Of a stretch of 43,376 nt of DNA, positions 1 to 9,007 are shown piece after piece. Within the stretch, counting starts at the first letter, position 1. Each line of letters starts with the position of its first letter. The notes beneath the pieces are model-generated. The model was not told where the DNA came from, ran no database searches, and saw only the letters and a program-made list of their open reading frames with translations. The DNA is from an uncultured beta proteobacterium (GTDB taxonomy: Bacteria > Pseudomonadota > Gammaproteobacteria > Burkholderiales > Nitrosomonadaceae). A program made the position numbers and the translations under genes. Location: the NCBI GenBank assembly GCA_900696615.1, contig CAADGS010000009.1:1-43376 (forward strand), read 5' to 3'.

Positions 1-1
1 C

Positions 2-1240
2 AGCTCGGTGAGTTGGAGCTTTAGCGACAATGTCGAGGCATTATATTTGACAGGAACAAGCCATATCGATGGAATAGGCAACGCCGATAACAATTTCATC
101 AGTGGAAATAGCGGCAATAATAAATTGTACGGTAACGCCGGCGATGACACGTTGGTCGATGGCGCCGGAATCGACACGCTGTACGGTGGCGACGGTAATG
201 ACATCTACTACATTACGGATATCGGTGACGCCGCCATTGAAACCAATCAGACGATATCGGGCGGCATCGATACCGTTCGAAGTCGGGTCGATGGCTATAC
301 GCTAGGTGCCGGACTGGAAAATTTAGAAGTCGCCGAAGGCATTGATGGAAGTGGTAACGAGCTGAATAATCTCATAACTGGGAACTGGGGATCTGAAGCC
401 TTGTTTGGTGCAGGTGGGGATGATGTATTACAAGGCGATCAAGGTGATGATTACCTTGACGGAGGCACGGGCGCCGATCTCATGTCCGGTTTCACCGGCA
501 ATGATGTTTATGTAGTCGATAATGTCGGGGATATTGCGGTGGAAGTGAATGGAAGCAACGGCTATGACACTGTCTATTCATCGATTAGTTATACTTTGGG
601 GGAGAATATAGAACAGTTAATCCTCCAAGGAAATACCCATCTGAATGGCACCGGTAATCTTCTGGATAATATTATGTCTGGTAATAATGGTAATAACCTA
701 ATCGATGGTGGCGATGGTAACGATACGCTCTTTGGTCTTAACGGTAACGATGAATTGCTTGGTGGCATCGGCAACGATACATTGGGTGGCGACAACGGTA
801 TGGATTTGCTAAGGGGTGGAATGAACAATGATTATCTTTACGGCGGTCGGGACAATGATATTCTTGATGGCGGTGAAAACAATGATGTACTCGCCGGTCA
901 ATTGGGAACGGATACACTGACTGGCGGTTCGGGCGCTGATATATTCGATTTTAATACCTTACTGGAATCAAGGGTGGGCGGTATCCGCGATGTAATTACC
1001 GATTTCAACCGGGCGGAAGGGGATCGAATTGACTTAGGCACCCTCGATGCCAATTCTGGTGTCGCTGGCAATCAAGCGTTTAGTTTTCTCGGAGGCAATG
1101 CTTTTACTGCTGCCGGGCAAGTGCGTTATGACGCTGCCAGTAATTCTTTGCAATGTAACGTAGATGGGAACTTAACCGCTGATTTTGAAATTGGCATTAA
1201 CGGTGTGACTCATCTCTTAGCCTCTGATTTAGCGTTGTAA
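2..1240 (+). CDS. RTX-repeat (haemolysin-type Ca2+-binding) secreted protein, 3' part
   Basis: The frame is open to the left edge, so the N-terminus is missing; the GTG at 8 is only an internal codon. The visible ~410 residues are glycine/aspartate nonapeptides (GGxGxDxLx type, e.g. around residues 47-65 and 231-300 counted from 8). They are interleaved with a YTLGxxIExLxL/GTGNxLxNxIxGN module whose YTLG recurs at residues 97 and 195, a 98-residue period. The last ~100 residues (SGADIFDF... to the end) match the serralysin-type C-terminal domain that carries the type I secretion signal. In this family such repeats bind Ca2+ and fold outside the cell. No ABC exporter lies in the window, so the transporter must be elsewhere. 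The N-terminal activity (protease, lipase, adhesin) cannot be told. One Cys (residue 383) is unusual for RTX proteins. Confidence 0.9.
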   Translation, partial: SSVSWSFSDNVEALYLTGTSHIDGIGNADNNFISGNSGNNKLYGNAGDDTLVDGAGIDTLYGGDGNDIYYITDIGDAAIETNQTISGGIDTVRSRVDGYTLGAGLENLEVAEGIDGSGNELNNLITGNWGSEALFGAGGDDVLQGDQGDDYLDGGTGADLMSGFTGNDVYVVDNVGDIAVEVNGSNGYDTVYSSISYTLGENIEQLILQGNTHLNGTGNLLDNIMSGNNGNNLIDGGDGNDTLFGLNGNDELLGGIGNDTLGGDNGMDLLRGGMNNDYLYGGRDNDILDGGENNDVLAGQLGTDTLTGGSGADIFDFNTLLESRVGGIRDVITDFNRAEGDRIDLGTLDANSGVAGNQAFSFLGGNAFTAAGQVRYDAASNSLQCNVDGNLTADFEIGINGVTHLLASDLAL

Positions 1241-1293
1241 TCATGGGAGTAACATTTATAACGACAATTCCTGTTTTGTAATCGAGAAGAAGA

Positions 1294-1326
1294 GCTCTGT
1301 ACTAGCAAAAATTGCTGGTATAGAGC
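1294..1326 (+). terminator. Stem-loop after the RTX gene, probable terminator
   Basis: A 14-bp stem (1294-1307 with 1313-1326, two G-U wobbles) encloses a 5-nt AAAAT loop, 53 nt after the RTX stop. No T-run follows, so it may be a processing or stability hairpin and not a classical Rho-independent terminator. Confidence 0.5.
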
Positions 1327-1502
1327 CAATATAATAGAAATCTGTTTCATTAGATGGGTAGTTCAAGTACTGCCGCTGCCTCTAAGCATTTGTATCCGTT
1401 TCAGATATCTCCCTATCCAATCTGCGGTTATCAGCGCCATCTTTAAAATTCTTTTTTGCTTGCCGATAACTTCATTTATTGCTTATTTAGCTGGATATAT
1501 TT

Positions 1503-1982
1503 ATGAATATTGGTGCAATCTTTATCAAAACAATTACATTCTTGAAATTTCAGAGAAGAAGAAGCGCTCATTTTAAATATGAATCCCTGGAAGAAATACT
1601 TTCCACTAGCGAACACACTTTCTTTCTGGTACTCAAAGAATCTTTGGCGAATGACTATGAAATATTTGCGAAAGTGCGAATTTCCGATGTGCTTACCCCC
1701 GATGAGATTTTTAATCTGAGAAACTGCAACGCTGCGCTCTACCGGACGCTGCCCAGGCATTTCGATTACATATTGTGTGAAAAACATACGCTCTCCATTG
1801 TTGCGGTCATAAAATTAGAAGACAAAAATCATATACAACGCGAAGTCCGGGCTCATGATAGATTTGTTGAAAAGGCATGCAGAGCTGCCGGTTTTAAACT
1901 GCTGCGCTTTTCGACTAGATCGGGATACTGCGTTCAGGCGGTGCGAGAAATAGTTATCAATTCTTTGAATTCATCTGCGTGA
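1503..1982 (+). CDS. DUF2726 domain protein
   Basis: 159 residues. From about residue 35 the protein follows the DUF2726 pattern: an 'EHTFFLVLKESLANDYEIFAKVRISDV' style start, an FDYILCEKHTL segment, an 'AVIKLEDKNH' segment with acidic residues, then a C-terminal 'AGFKLLRFSTRSGY'. DUF2726 resembles nuclease-like folds (PD-(D/E)xK type) with a D/E-rich strand, but its function is not established. The basic N-terminus (FQRRRSAHFKYE) has no clear membrane segment. The SD before ATG 1503 is weak (GGAT). It stands alone, convergent with the hybrid kinase gene. Confidence 0.75.
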   Translation: MNIGAIFIKTITFLKFQRRRSAHFKYESLEEILSTSEHTFFLVLKESLANDYEIFAKVRISDVLTPDEIFNLRNCNAALYRTLPRHFDYILCEKHTLSIVAVIKLEDKNHIQREVRAHDRFVEKACRAAGFKLLRFSTRSGYCVQAVREIVINSLNSSA

Positions 1983-2020
1983 TTGATAACTGTTGTTGCA
2001 AAATCGATTATCTCAGTTTC

Positions 2021-2040
2021 AATCGTCGAGAATCGTCGAG
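2021..2040. repeat. Perfect 10-bp tandem duplication
   Basis: AATCGTCGAG occurs twice in direct succession in the gap between two convergent genes. It is not part of a longer array. Confidence 0.7.
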
Positions 2041-2066
2041 CGGTTTCAAGTTGATCGTAGTGACAG

Positions 2067-5000
2067 TTAAGTTTTATTCTTAATGAAACGGTGAAGGATT
2101 TGGTGCAATTTATTAGGATTCAGAGGCTTAAATAGTACTGCATCCATTCCAACTTCTGAAAATTTTTCCTGGTCATGCGCCATTGCATTAGCTGTCAGGG
2201 CGACAATAGGCATATCCCGGAGACGCATCTCCTCACGGATATACCGGGTTGTTTCCCATCCATTCATTACAGGCATTTGTATGTCCATAAAAATCAAATC
2301 GAATTGACGCCCCGGCATTTTGAGTAGATCCAGGCATGCTGAGCCATTTTCAGCAAGCGTAACTGTAATACCCCAACTATTCAATAACTCGGTTATGAAT
2401 AGTTGATTAAGCTCGTTATCCTCTGCAACCAGAACATGTGCGCCGGAAAATTGTTTCTCGATGTGTTCCAATCCTTGTTCTTGATCAGTTAATAAAGGCT
2501 TTTTTTCATTGAAAAGGGCAGCAACTTTGTCAACCAGGTGAATCGAAGTAAAAGGCCTGATTAAAACACCGATTATATTTGCATGCTCAATATTCTTGGA
2601 AAATAGAGGGTCCATATTGTCTGTAATCAGTATCATTTTAGGTTGGCAGTCTGCCAACAACCTATTTTCAATGCTATGCCTAATTTGTAGGCTGTCGTGA
2701 TCGGCTGTATGCGTAGCCAGAAGCAACAAATCAAATGCTGCGAAATAGCCTGGGTTTGCAAGTTTCTCGGAAACCTGAATTTTAGTTTTTAAAGCCACGG
2801 CATTCCATCCCAAAGTTTGTACTATCTCGTGCAGAACCTGCCGGGTAACAGCATTATCGTCGATGATCATTACATTCAACGAACGCAAATTAGGAGGAAT
2901 CGTTACCCAGGGTTCTTTCCTCTGGCCGGTTTGCTTTAGTTTTACTGTACAATCGAATTGGCTTCCCGATCCATACTCGCTTTTCACACGAATTGTTCCA
3001 TTCATTAACTGTGCCAACCGGTAAGAGATCGATAAACCAAGGCCGGTGCCGCCAAAGCGGCGTGTAATGGAACTATCGGCTTGCGAGAAGGCTTCAAAAA
3101 GGTTCGACATCTGTTCAGATGTCATACCAATGCCGCTGTCCGTGACGCTGAAAGTAAGCGTGAGAGCTTCAGTTTGATCCCTATCGTCCATTGCAATACG
3201 GATAATGACTTCGCCCCGATCGGTAAATTTGATCGCATTGTTGGTCAAATTGACAAATATTTGGCTTAGTCTTACGGGATCGCCGATCAAGTAACGAGGA
3301 ACATCGGGTTCCACATAAAAAAGCACATCGATAATTTTATCTTTTGCGGCCGTTGCGGCCAATGTCGCCAGATTTTCCAGAATGCTGTTTAAATCAAACT
3401 TGACATGATCCAGTTCGATTTTATTGGCCTCTATTTTGGAGTAATCCAGGATGTCGTTGATAACGCCCAATAAAATTTTTGAAGAACCTTCAATATTGCT
3501 CAGATACTTGCTTTGCCTTGAATCTAGAGAAGTTTTGCTTAATAGGTAGGCCATTCCTAAAACCGCATTCATTGGAGTGCGGATTTCGTGTGACATCATC
3601 GCTAAGAAACGTGTTTTGGCATCACTGGCGGCTTCTGCTTGATGTCGTGCTTCAACCAGCATGGCCTCACGATTTTTTTGCTCGGTAATGTCTTGATGCG
3701 TTCCGAACATCATTAAAGGTTTGCCATCCTTGGTCCATTTCAATACCTTGCCCCGATCGAGCACCCAGATCCAATGCCCGTGCTTATGCTTCATACGCGC
3801 TTCACATTCATAATAAGGAATTTCTCCCGCGAAATGCGACTGAAGGAGTTTATTTGAATGCTCCAAATCTTCCGGATGAGCGAACTTAAGCCAAGTATCT
3901 ATGGATATAGGAGACAGTTCATCTAGCGTGTAACCGATAATATCGGCCCAACGTTCATTAAAAATCACTTGTCCGCTTTGCACATTCCATTCCCAGGTAC
4001 CAATGTGAGTGCCTTCAATGATATGGGACAAGCGTAAACGTTGATATTCGAGTTCTTTTTCATGTGATTTTCTGCTGGTAATGTCACGCGAAGAAGCGTA
4101 AATCAGTTGTCTGCCCGAAATCTCTATTCTTCTTGCACTGATCTCAACATCGATAATAGAACTGTCCTTGCGCCGATGCAGTGTTTCAAAAACGCGTGGC
4201 GATTTGGTGATTTCGCGCACTGCATCGATCAGTTTTTCTTTTGGAATAAAAGCATCCCAGTCCCTTACGTTTAATTGCGCGGTTTCTTCGTAACTATACC
4301 CAAGCATCTTTGCAAACGAACTGCTGAATTGCACAATGTTGCCATCCTCATCCAAAATATGAATACCATCACTGGCCATATCCAATAAAGCCTCAAATTT
4401 TAACGATACATTTTTCAGCTCGGAAATATCGGTGGTATAACCGTTCCATAAGATACTGCCATCATTTTGCCTGGTTGGCTTCGATTGTGAATGTATCCAT
4501 CGAATCTCTTGCTGCGGTGTAATCACGCGAAAATCAAAATACCAATCTTGCAGCGTTTCGGCGGATTTGCGGATTGAGGAACGCAAGATTTCCGAGTCCT
4601 CGGGATGAATGATAGAAAATATTGGGGAAGCATCCGTAACCACTTCTTCGGGACAAATGCCAAGTATCTCTGTCATGCCTTTGCTGGCATAGGGAACACA
4701 GCTGCGTCCATCGGGGAAAAGCTGAAACTGGAAAATAAAACCAGGAACATTGTTCGCTAAATCTTCTAAATATTTATGGCTTCGAATAAGCTGAATTTCC
4801 AGCGTCTTGCGCAATGTAATATCAAATAATATGATCAAATGATTTTTAGTGAAGGCCGGAGATTCTAGAGAAGAAGCAGACACCATCACACTGCGTTGTG
4901 AACCGTCTTTGCATTGAATAACCACATCCAGCGACTCAAAATCGGTTTTATCTCTTGCTGCCTTGTCTAGATGCTGCTTCCAGGTTGTTACCACCCATTG

Positions 5001-6092
5001 ACGGTATTCTCTGTCAGGGTAGGCGCTAGACCACCATTTATCCAATGTTGGAATATCTTCTATCGTATAACCGAATAATTGCGTGAAGGCTTTATTAAGA
5101 TACGTAATGTTTTTATTCTCGTCATTAATTGCCATTGGAACCGGCATCGAATCGATAATCGCATAAAGCCTGGTTTCATTATTTCTTATCTGTATTTCAA
5201 TCTGATTGCGTTCCGCAAACATGACACTAACAAATTGAGCCATGAGCGCGATACCGAGCACAAAAACATTCATTTCCAGAATGTTAGGATCGCCATTATT
5301 GATAAATGGTCCCAGTCCTAGCGATGTCTGGAACAATGACAAAAAGGTAATACCGCTGCAAACGAGCGACACCATGGTCAAACCGCCTTTTATCGCGATC
5401 CATATTAGCAGGGGTGCATAAATCACCAACGCAAATGTTATGCTGCTCGCATCTAGATTGTTGAAAATATACCAGCTTGAGGGTAACAGCAGCGAAACAG
5501 GCAGGAGCGAGTTTTTGAATAATTCCAGAAAATTTGTTGTACGGTTCGGTAATGAAAAGAGTGTCAACAAAAACGGTGTGATTAAAAATTGCCCCATACA
5601 ATTGCCAAGCCACCAATTGATCCAAGCTTGCAGATAATGTTGCGATTCCTGAATGGCATTGAATGCAAATAGAGTCAGCGTTCCTAGGGTGGCGCTAAAC
5701 GGCTGCAAAATTAGAAAAATCATTATGTGCAAATGACTTAAATCGCGCACCTTGCTTATATTTGGATTCAACTTCCAATATCTAAATAGTGAAAACCCAA
5801 TGATGGCTTCGATACTGTTAATAGTTGAAATAATCAATGACGGTTCCAGCTCAAGTCCAGTACTTATAGATAGCGCCAATTGTCCTAGAAAAATACCAGG
5901 CCAAACCCGCATACCGAAAAAAATAATCGCTGCAAGCGCAATTCCCTCGGCTACGAAAAAAACCGGCGTAACCATATGATGTGAAACTGTAGTAAAAAAA
6001 CTGATGTAACCGAAGATAAAATATAACGCTGCCAGAAATAACAATTGAAGCGGATAACGCCAATTTTTTTCTGACCGGTTATTGCTCGTCAT
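2067..6092 (-). CDS. MASE1-PAS hybrid sensor histidine kinase with two receiver domains
   Basis: 1341 residues. Residues ~12-290 are a multi-helix membrane sensor of the MASE1 type. Four PAS-like domains follow (~304-430, 440-560, 562-675, 686-805), each ending in a DIT/DIS PAC motif. HisKA has the H-box SHEIRTP with phospho-His 835. HATPase_c shows the N-box (NNAIKF, ~951), G1 (DSGIGM, ~985) and G2 (GGTGLGLS, ~1014). Receiver 1 (~1073-1192) keeps the acidic pair DD1078-1079, but the acceptor position reads LLLLATHT, so Ala/Thr replaces Asp. Receiver 2 (~1219-1336) is canonical: ED, D1270 in FMDIQMP, K1322 in FKP. No HPt domain is fused, so an external phosphotransferase is expected. It is monocistronic, and its output is not apparent from neighbours. 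Architecture confidence is high; the ligand is unknown. Confidence 0.93.
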   Translation of the reverse strand: MTSNNRSEKNWRYPLQLLFLAALYFIFGYISFFTTVSHHMVTPVFFVAEGIALAAIIFFGMRVWPGIFLGQLALSISTGLELEPSLIISTINSIEAIIGFSLFRYWKLNPNISKVRDLSHLHIMIFLILQPFSATLGTLTLFAFNAIQESQHYLQAWINWWLGNCMGQFLITPFLLTLFSLPNRTTNFLELFKNSLLPVSLLLPSSWYIFNNLDASSITFALVIYAPLLIWIAIKGGLTMVSLVCSGITFLSLFQTSLGLGPFINNGDPNILEMNVFVLGIALMAQFVSVMFAERNQIEIQIRNNETRLYAIIDSMPVPMAINDENKNITYLNKAFTQLFGYTIEDIPTLDKWWSSAYPDREYRQWVVTTWKQHLDKAARDKTDFESLDVVIQCKDGSQRSVMVSASSLESPAFTKNHLIILFDITLRKTLEIQLIRSHKYLEDLANNVPGFIFQFQLFPDGRSCVPYASKGMTEILGICPEEVVTDASPIFSIIHPEDSEILRSSIRKSAETLQDWYFDFRVITPQQEIRWIHSQSKPTRQNDGSILWNGYTTDISELKNVSLKFEALLDMASDGIHILDEDGNIVQFSSSFAKMLGYSYEETAQLNVRDWDAFIPKEKLIDAVREITKSPRVFETLHRRKDSSIIDVEISARRIEISGRQLIYASSRDITSRKSHEKELEYQRLRLSHIIEGTHIGTWEWNVQSGQVIFNERWADIIGYTLDELSPISIDTWLKFAHPEDLEHSNKLLQSHFAGEIPYYECEARMKHKHGHWIWVLDRGKVLKWTKDGKPLMMFGTHQDITEQKNREAMLVEARHQAEAASDAKTRFLAMMSHEIRTPMNAVLGMAYLLSKTSLDSRQSKYLSNIEGSSKILLGVINDILDYSKIEANKIELDHVKFDLNSILENLATLAATAAKDKIIDVLFYVEPDVPRYLIGDPVRLSQIFVNLTNNAIKFTDRGEVIIRIAMDDRDQTEALTLTFSVTDSGIGMTSEQMSNLFEAFSQADSSITRRFGGTGLGLSISYRLAQLMNGTIRVKSEYGSGSQFDCTVKLKQTGQRKEPWVTIPPNLRSLNVMIIDDNAVTRQVLHEIVQTLGWNAVALKTKIQVSEKLANPGYFAAFDLLLLATHTADHDSLQIRHSIENRLLADCQPKMILITDNMDPLFSKNIEHANIIGVLIRPFTSIHLVDKVAALFNEKKPLLTDQEQGLEHIEKQFSGAHVLVAEDNELNQLFITELLNSWGITVTLAENGSACLDLLKMPGRQFDLIFMDIQMPVMNGWETTRYIREEMRLRDMPIVALTANAMAHDQEKFSEVGMDAVLFKPLNPNKLHQILHRFIKNKT

Positions 6093-6545
6093 GAATAATT
6101 AAATAATTTTCGATGGCATAATTTATGCCGCAGAATAGAAATAGGGTATTTGTCGAAATGTAAGGCTTAAAATCTGAGCGAATATCATCGTACCAAGGAA
6201 GAAATGCTGTCTGCAGTATCTAAATTGGGTAATAATGATTGTTATTTGCCATGTATAAAATTATAGCCGATAACTTTGCGTCAGGTTTTGCTGAAAAGCA
6301 AATTTTGATTGACTGCAACTTAATATGCTAAAAAAAAAGCATTCATTTGATTACTATTTTATAGTCGATTACTAGCAGGCTTAAAAGCGCAATTTTCATT
6401 CTAAAGACGGAAGCCATCGCCAATTGAACCATTTTCTTATGTTCTCCGTCTGATTAATCATGTTAAAAATCTTGATCTTGTCAATACGGCGATTTTGGGA
6501 TGAATTCTTTTGCCTTCGCATTTCGAGTACAGGAAAATCTGAATT
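6093..6545. other. Intergenic region upstream of two divergent genes
   Basis: 453 bp of AT-rich DNA between the divergent kinase and zinc-peptidase genes, so it should hold both promoters. I see no strong sigma-70 pair, RNA gene or conserved small ORF. A weak 5-bp hairpin (ATGCT/AGCAT around an A-run, ~6324-6344) is the only structure noted. Confidence 0.6.
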
Positions 6546-7229
6546 ATGTTTTATATCATATCGATGGTTGCAATTATATTGCTCATCGTGGGGCCGTCTT
6601 ACTGGGTTAAGCATACGCTGACGAAGTACAGCCATCCGGAGGGTCGATATCCCGGCAGTGGTAGCGAATTGGCGCGTATTCTATTGGATTGGGCGAACTT
6701 GCAAAATGTGAAAGTTGAAGTCACGGAACTCGGCGATCATTATGATCCGATTGCAAAAGCTGTGCGGTTAACCCCAGACAAATATAACGGAAGATCGCTG
6801 ACTGCCATAACTGTCGCTGCACATGAGGTCGGGCATGCGGTTCAGGATCGCGATGGATATTTACCTTTGAAATTACGCACGAGGCTGATTGAAATCGCTG
6901 CGCCAGCCGAGAAACTGGGGGCAGCCATACTGATGCTTGCTCCTGTTATTACGGTTGCTGCCAAAGCGCCGAGCGCCGGTGCGTTATTTTTACTGGGCGG
7001 GCTTTTGACAATGGGCACTGCAACCATCGTGCATCTCGTAACACTACCGATGGAATTGCATGCTAGCTTTGCGAGAGCCCTTCCCATGCTGGTGCATGGC
7101 AATTATCTTATTCACGGAGACGAGCCGCATGCGCGCAAAATTTTGCGTGCTGCAGCCTGGACTTATGTTTCGGCTTCTCTCATGACCTTATTGAATGTGG
7201 CGCGATGGTGGGCAATCTTACGTCGTTAG
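6546..7229 (+). CDS. Membrane zinc metallopeptidase (YugP / Zn_peptidase_2 type)
   Basis: 227 residues. An N-terminal membrane segment (residues 2-20) is followed by the SGSELARILLD region typical of the family, then the zinc motif HEVGH (H93, E94, H97) preceded by TVAA. Further hydrophobic helices lie at ~118-165 and near the C-terminus, where MELHASFARALPML resembles the family's third zinc-ligand region. This matches the PF04298 neutral zinc metallopeptidases related to YugP, usually ~220-230 residues. Biological substrates are poorly known; a role in membrane-protein quality control is inference. It is transcribed ahead of the secretion operon with a 149-bp gap that carries its own promoter candidate, so it is probably a separate unit. 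Confidence 0.85.
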   Translation: MFYIISMVAIILLIVGPSYWVKHTLTKYSHPEGRYPGSGSELARILLDWANLQNVKVEVTELGDHYDPIAKAVRLTPDKYNGRSLTAITVAAHEVGHAVQDRDGYLPLKLRTRLIEIAAPAEKLGAAILMLAPVITVAAKAPSAGALFLLGGLLTMGTATIVHLVTLPMELHASFARALPMLVHGNYLIHGDEPHARKILRAAAWTYVSASLMTLLNVARWWAILRR

Positions 7230-7276
7230 CGATTTCAGGCGAACATAAATTTGCATTACTTGGAATACTTTCAGTC

Positions 7277-7305
7277 TTGACCCTGTAATATAAGCGCCTT
7301 ACCAT
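7277..7305 (+). promoter_or_regulatory. Candidate sigma-70 promoter of the secretion operon
   Basis: TTGACC at 7277-7282, a 17-bp spacer and TACCAT at 7300-7305, 74 bp before the first pseudopilin gene. The -35 box matches 5/6 and the -10 box 4/6. Confidence 0.4.
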
Positions 7306-7378
7306 GTACTATTTAAGGGTTAATATCTGTTGATTCAAAAGTAAAATAATCAGTATTTTCTTAAGCAAAAGGATAACT

Positions 7379-7813
7379 ATGAAGCATTGGGTTACACAAA
7401 ATCGGGCTAAAACCGCTCGTGGATTCACTTTATTAGAACTACTTGTGGTGATGGTGATTATTGGCTTGTTAGCCGCCTATGTTGGGCCAAAATACTTTTC
7501 TCAAGTCGGTAAGTCTGAAATTAAGATGGCACAAGCGCAAATTGATGCGCTGGAAAAAGCGCTGCATCAGTATCGTTTGGATGTTGGAAGCTATCCAGCA
7601 ACTGAACAAGGATTGGCTGCTTTGGTTAATCGTCCCAGCAATGAAGCAAGATGGCAGGGGCCTTACCTTGCCAAAATGCCGCCAGCCGACCCATGGGGGC
7701 GTGCATATGTCTATAAATACCCGGGAGAACGTGCGGAGTTTGATCTCATTTCTTATGGCAAAGATGGGCAGCCAGGCGGTGAAGGTGAAGCCGCTGATAT
7801 TAAAAACTGGTAA
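7379..7813 (+). CDS. gspG: Major pseudopilin GspG-like protein
   Basis: 144 residues. The prepilin leader ends at G15, with F16 as mature residue 1 and Glu+5 (E20) in GFTLLELLVVMVIIGLLAA, the substrate motif for a prepilin peptidase/methylase. The globular part has the GspG signature: an alanine-rich helix with YRLDVGSYPATEQGLAAL, then GPYLAKMPPADPWGRAYVY and an FDLISYGKDGQPGGEGEAADI loop that in GspG binds Ca2+. Length is normal for the family. An AAGGA SD lies before ATG 7379. It is the first gene of the operon and the likely main subunit of the pseudopilus. No prepilin peptidase gene is in the window, so processing depends on one elsewhere. Confidence 0.95.
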   Translation: MKHWVTQNRAKTARGFTLLELLVVMVIIGLLAAYVGPKYFSQVGKSEIKMAQAQIDALEKALHQYRLDVGSYPATEQGLAALVNRPSNEARWQGPYLAKMPPADPWGRAYVYKYPGERAEFDLISYGKDGQPGGEGEAADIKNW

Positions 7814-7822
7814 TTACACGCG

Positions 7823-9007
7823 ATGCGGTATGAAGTGAAAGCAGTATTGTCCGGACAAGGGACGGTTCACCTTGAACTGGAAGCCAATAGTGAAGAAGAG
7901 GCGCGGCTTCAGGTTATTGAGCAAGGTGGCATGGTTCTGAGTGTGCGGCGAAGTTTTTCAGGTTTCTCGCTGAAATCGAATACACATTTTCCGCTCGTGC
8001 ACTTTAGTCAAGAATTGCTTTCTTTACAAACTGCAGGACTCAGCTTGGTTGAAAGTATCGAAACTTTATTGGAAAAAGAACAAGATACCGGTAATCGCAA
8101 AATCATCCAAAATATTCTGGATCGATTGTATGAAGGCATAGCTTTTTCGCAAACTTTGGAAGAGCATCCGCGAGCGTTTCCACCGTTGTATATTGCCACC
8201 ATACGAGCTAGCGAACGTACCGGCGATTTACCGGAGGCGTTAACGCGATTTATCAGTTACCAAACACAAATGGATTTTGTGCGCAAAAAACTGGTTGGTG
8301 CGTCGATTTATCCCATATTATTGCTAGTCGTTGGTTTTCTGGTTTCCATTTTCTTGCTAGTATTCGTTGTTCCCAAATTTAGCGCCATTTATGACGATAT
8401 GGGCAGCGAGTTGCCGTGGCTTTCATTACTACTCATCAAATGGGGGCATTTCGTCGACGAACGTGGTTGGGAATTGGCTATTGCCACAGGAGCGGTCATA
8501 AGTATGATCGTTTATTTTGTTACGCGGCCAACCTTTCGTGCCAATTTGTTGAGATTGCTATGGCGCATTCCAGCGGTCGGTGAACACATGCGCGTATATC
8601 AGTTAGCCCGCTTTTATAAAACACTCGGTATGCTGCTGCGCGGCGGTATCCCTATTACTCAAGCGTTGCAAATGGTAAGCGGGCTGTTGCAATCGCATTT
8701 CCGCCCCAAGGTTGAAGCTGCTGCCAAGCATATTCGTGAAGGTAAAACCATTTCTAATGCAATGGAGCAGGAGGGATTGACAACCGCTGTCGGGAATCGC
8801 ATGTTGAGAGTAGGGGAAAGAACAGGTCAAATGGGCGATATGATGGAACGGATTGGTAACTTTCATGACGAAGAAATCGCCCGCTGGGTTGAGTGGACAA
8901 CCAAATTAATCGAACCGCTACTGATGGCGATTATTGGTATCGTTATTGGTGGCATTATCATTCTCATGTATATGCCAATTTTTGAATTGGCTGGAAGTAT
9001 CAATTGA
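7823..9007 (+). CDS. gspF: Type II secretion inner-membrane platform protein GspF-like
   Basis: 394 residues. It shows two repeated GspF/PilC cytoplasmic domains: HFSQELLSLQTAGLSLVESIETL at ~54-76, and FYKTLGMLLRGGIPITQALQMV at ~263-284. Membrane helices lie at ~157-185, ~210-230 and near the C-terminus (~362-388, EPLLMAIIGIVIGGIIILMY). This is the polytopic platform that couples the GspE ATPase to pseudopilus growth. The gene starts 9 bp after gspG, and its stop overlaps the TTG start of gspE by 4 bp (TTGA), indicating translational coupling. Confidence 0.95.
   Translation: MRYEVKAVLSGQGTVHLELEANSEEEARLQVIEQGGMVLSVRRSFSGFSLKSNTHFPLVHFSQELLSLQTAGLSLVESIETLLEKEQDTGNRKIIQNILDRLYEGIAFSQTLEEHPRAFPPLYIATIRASERTGDLPEALTRFISYQTQMDFVRKKLVGASIYPILLLVVGFLVSIFLLVFVVPKFSAIYDDMGSELPWLSLLLIKWGHFVDERGWELAIATGAVISMIVYFVTRPTFRANLLRLLWRIPAVGEHMRVYQLARFYKTLGMLLRGGIPITQALQMVSGLLQSHFRPKVEAAAKHIREGKTISNAMEQEGLTTAVGNRMLRVGERTGQMGDMMERIGNFHDEEIARWVEWTTKLIEPLLMAIIGIVIGGIIILMYMPIFELAGSIN

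Noticed and set aside
6396-6635. Minus-strand ORF over the zinc peptidase start
   Set aside because: It overlaps the N-terminus of a well-supported gene and has no coding-like features.
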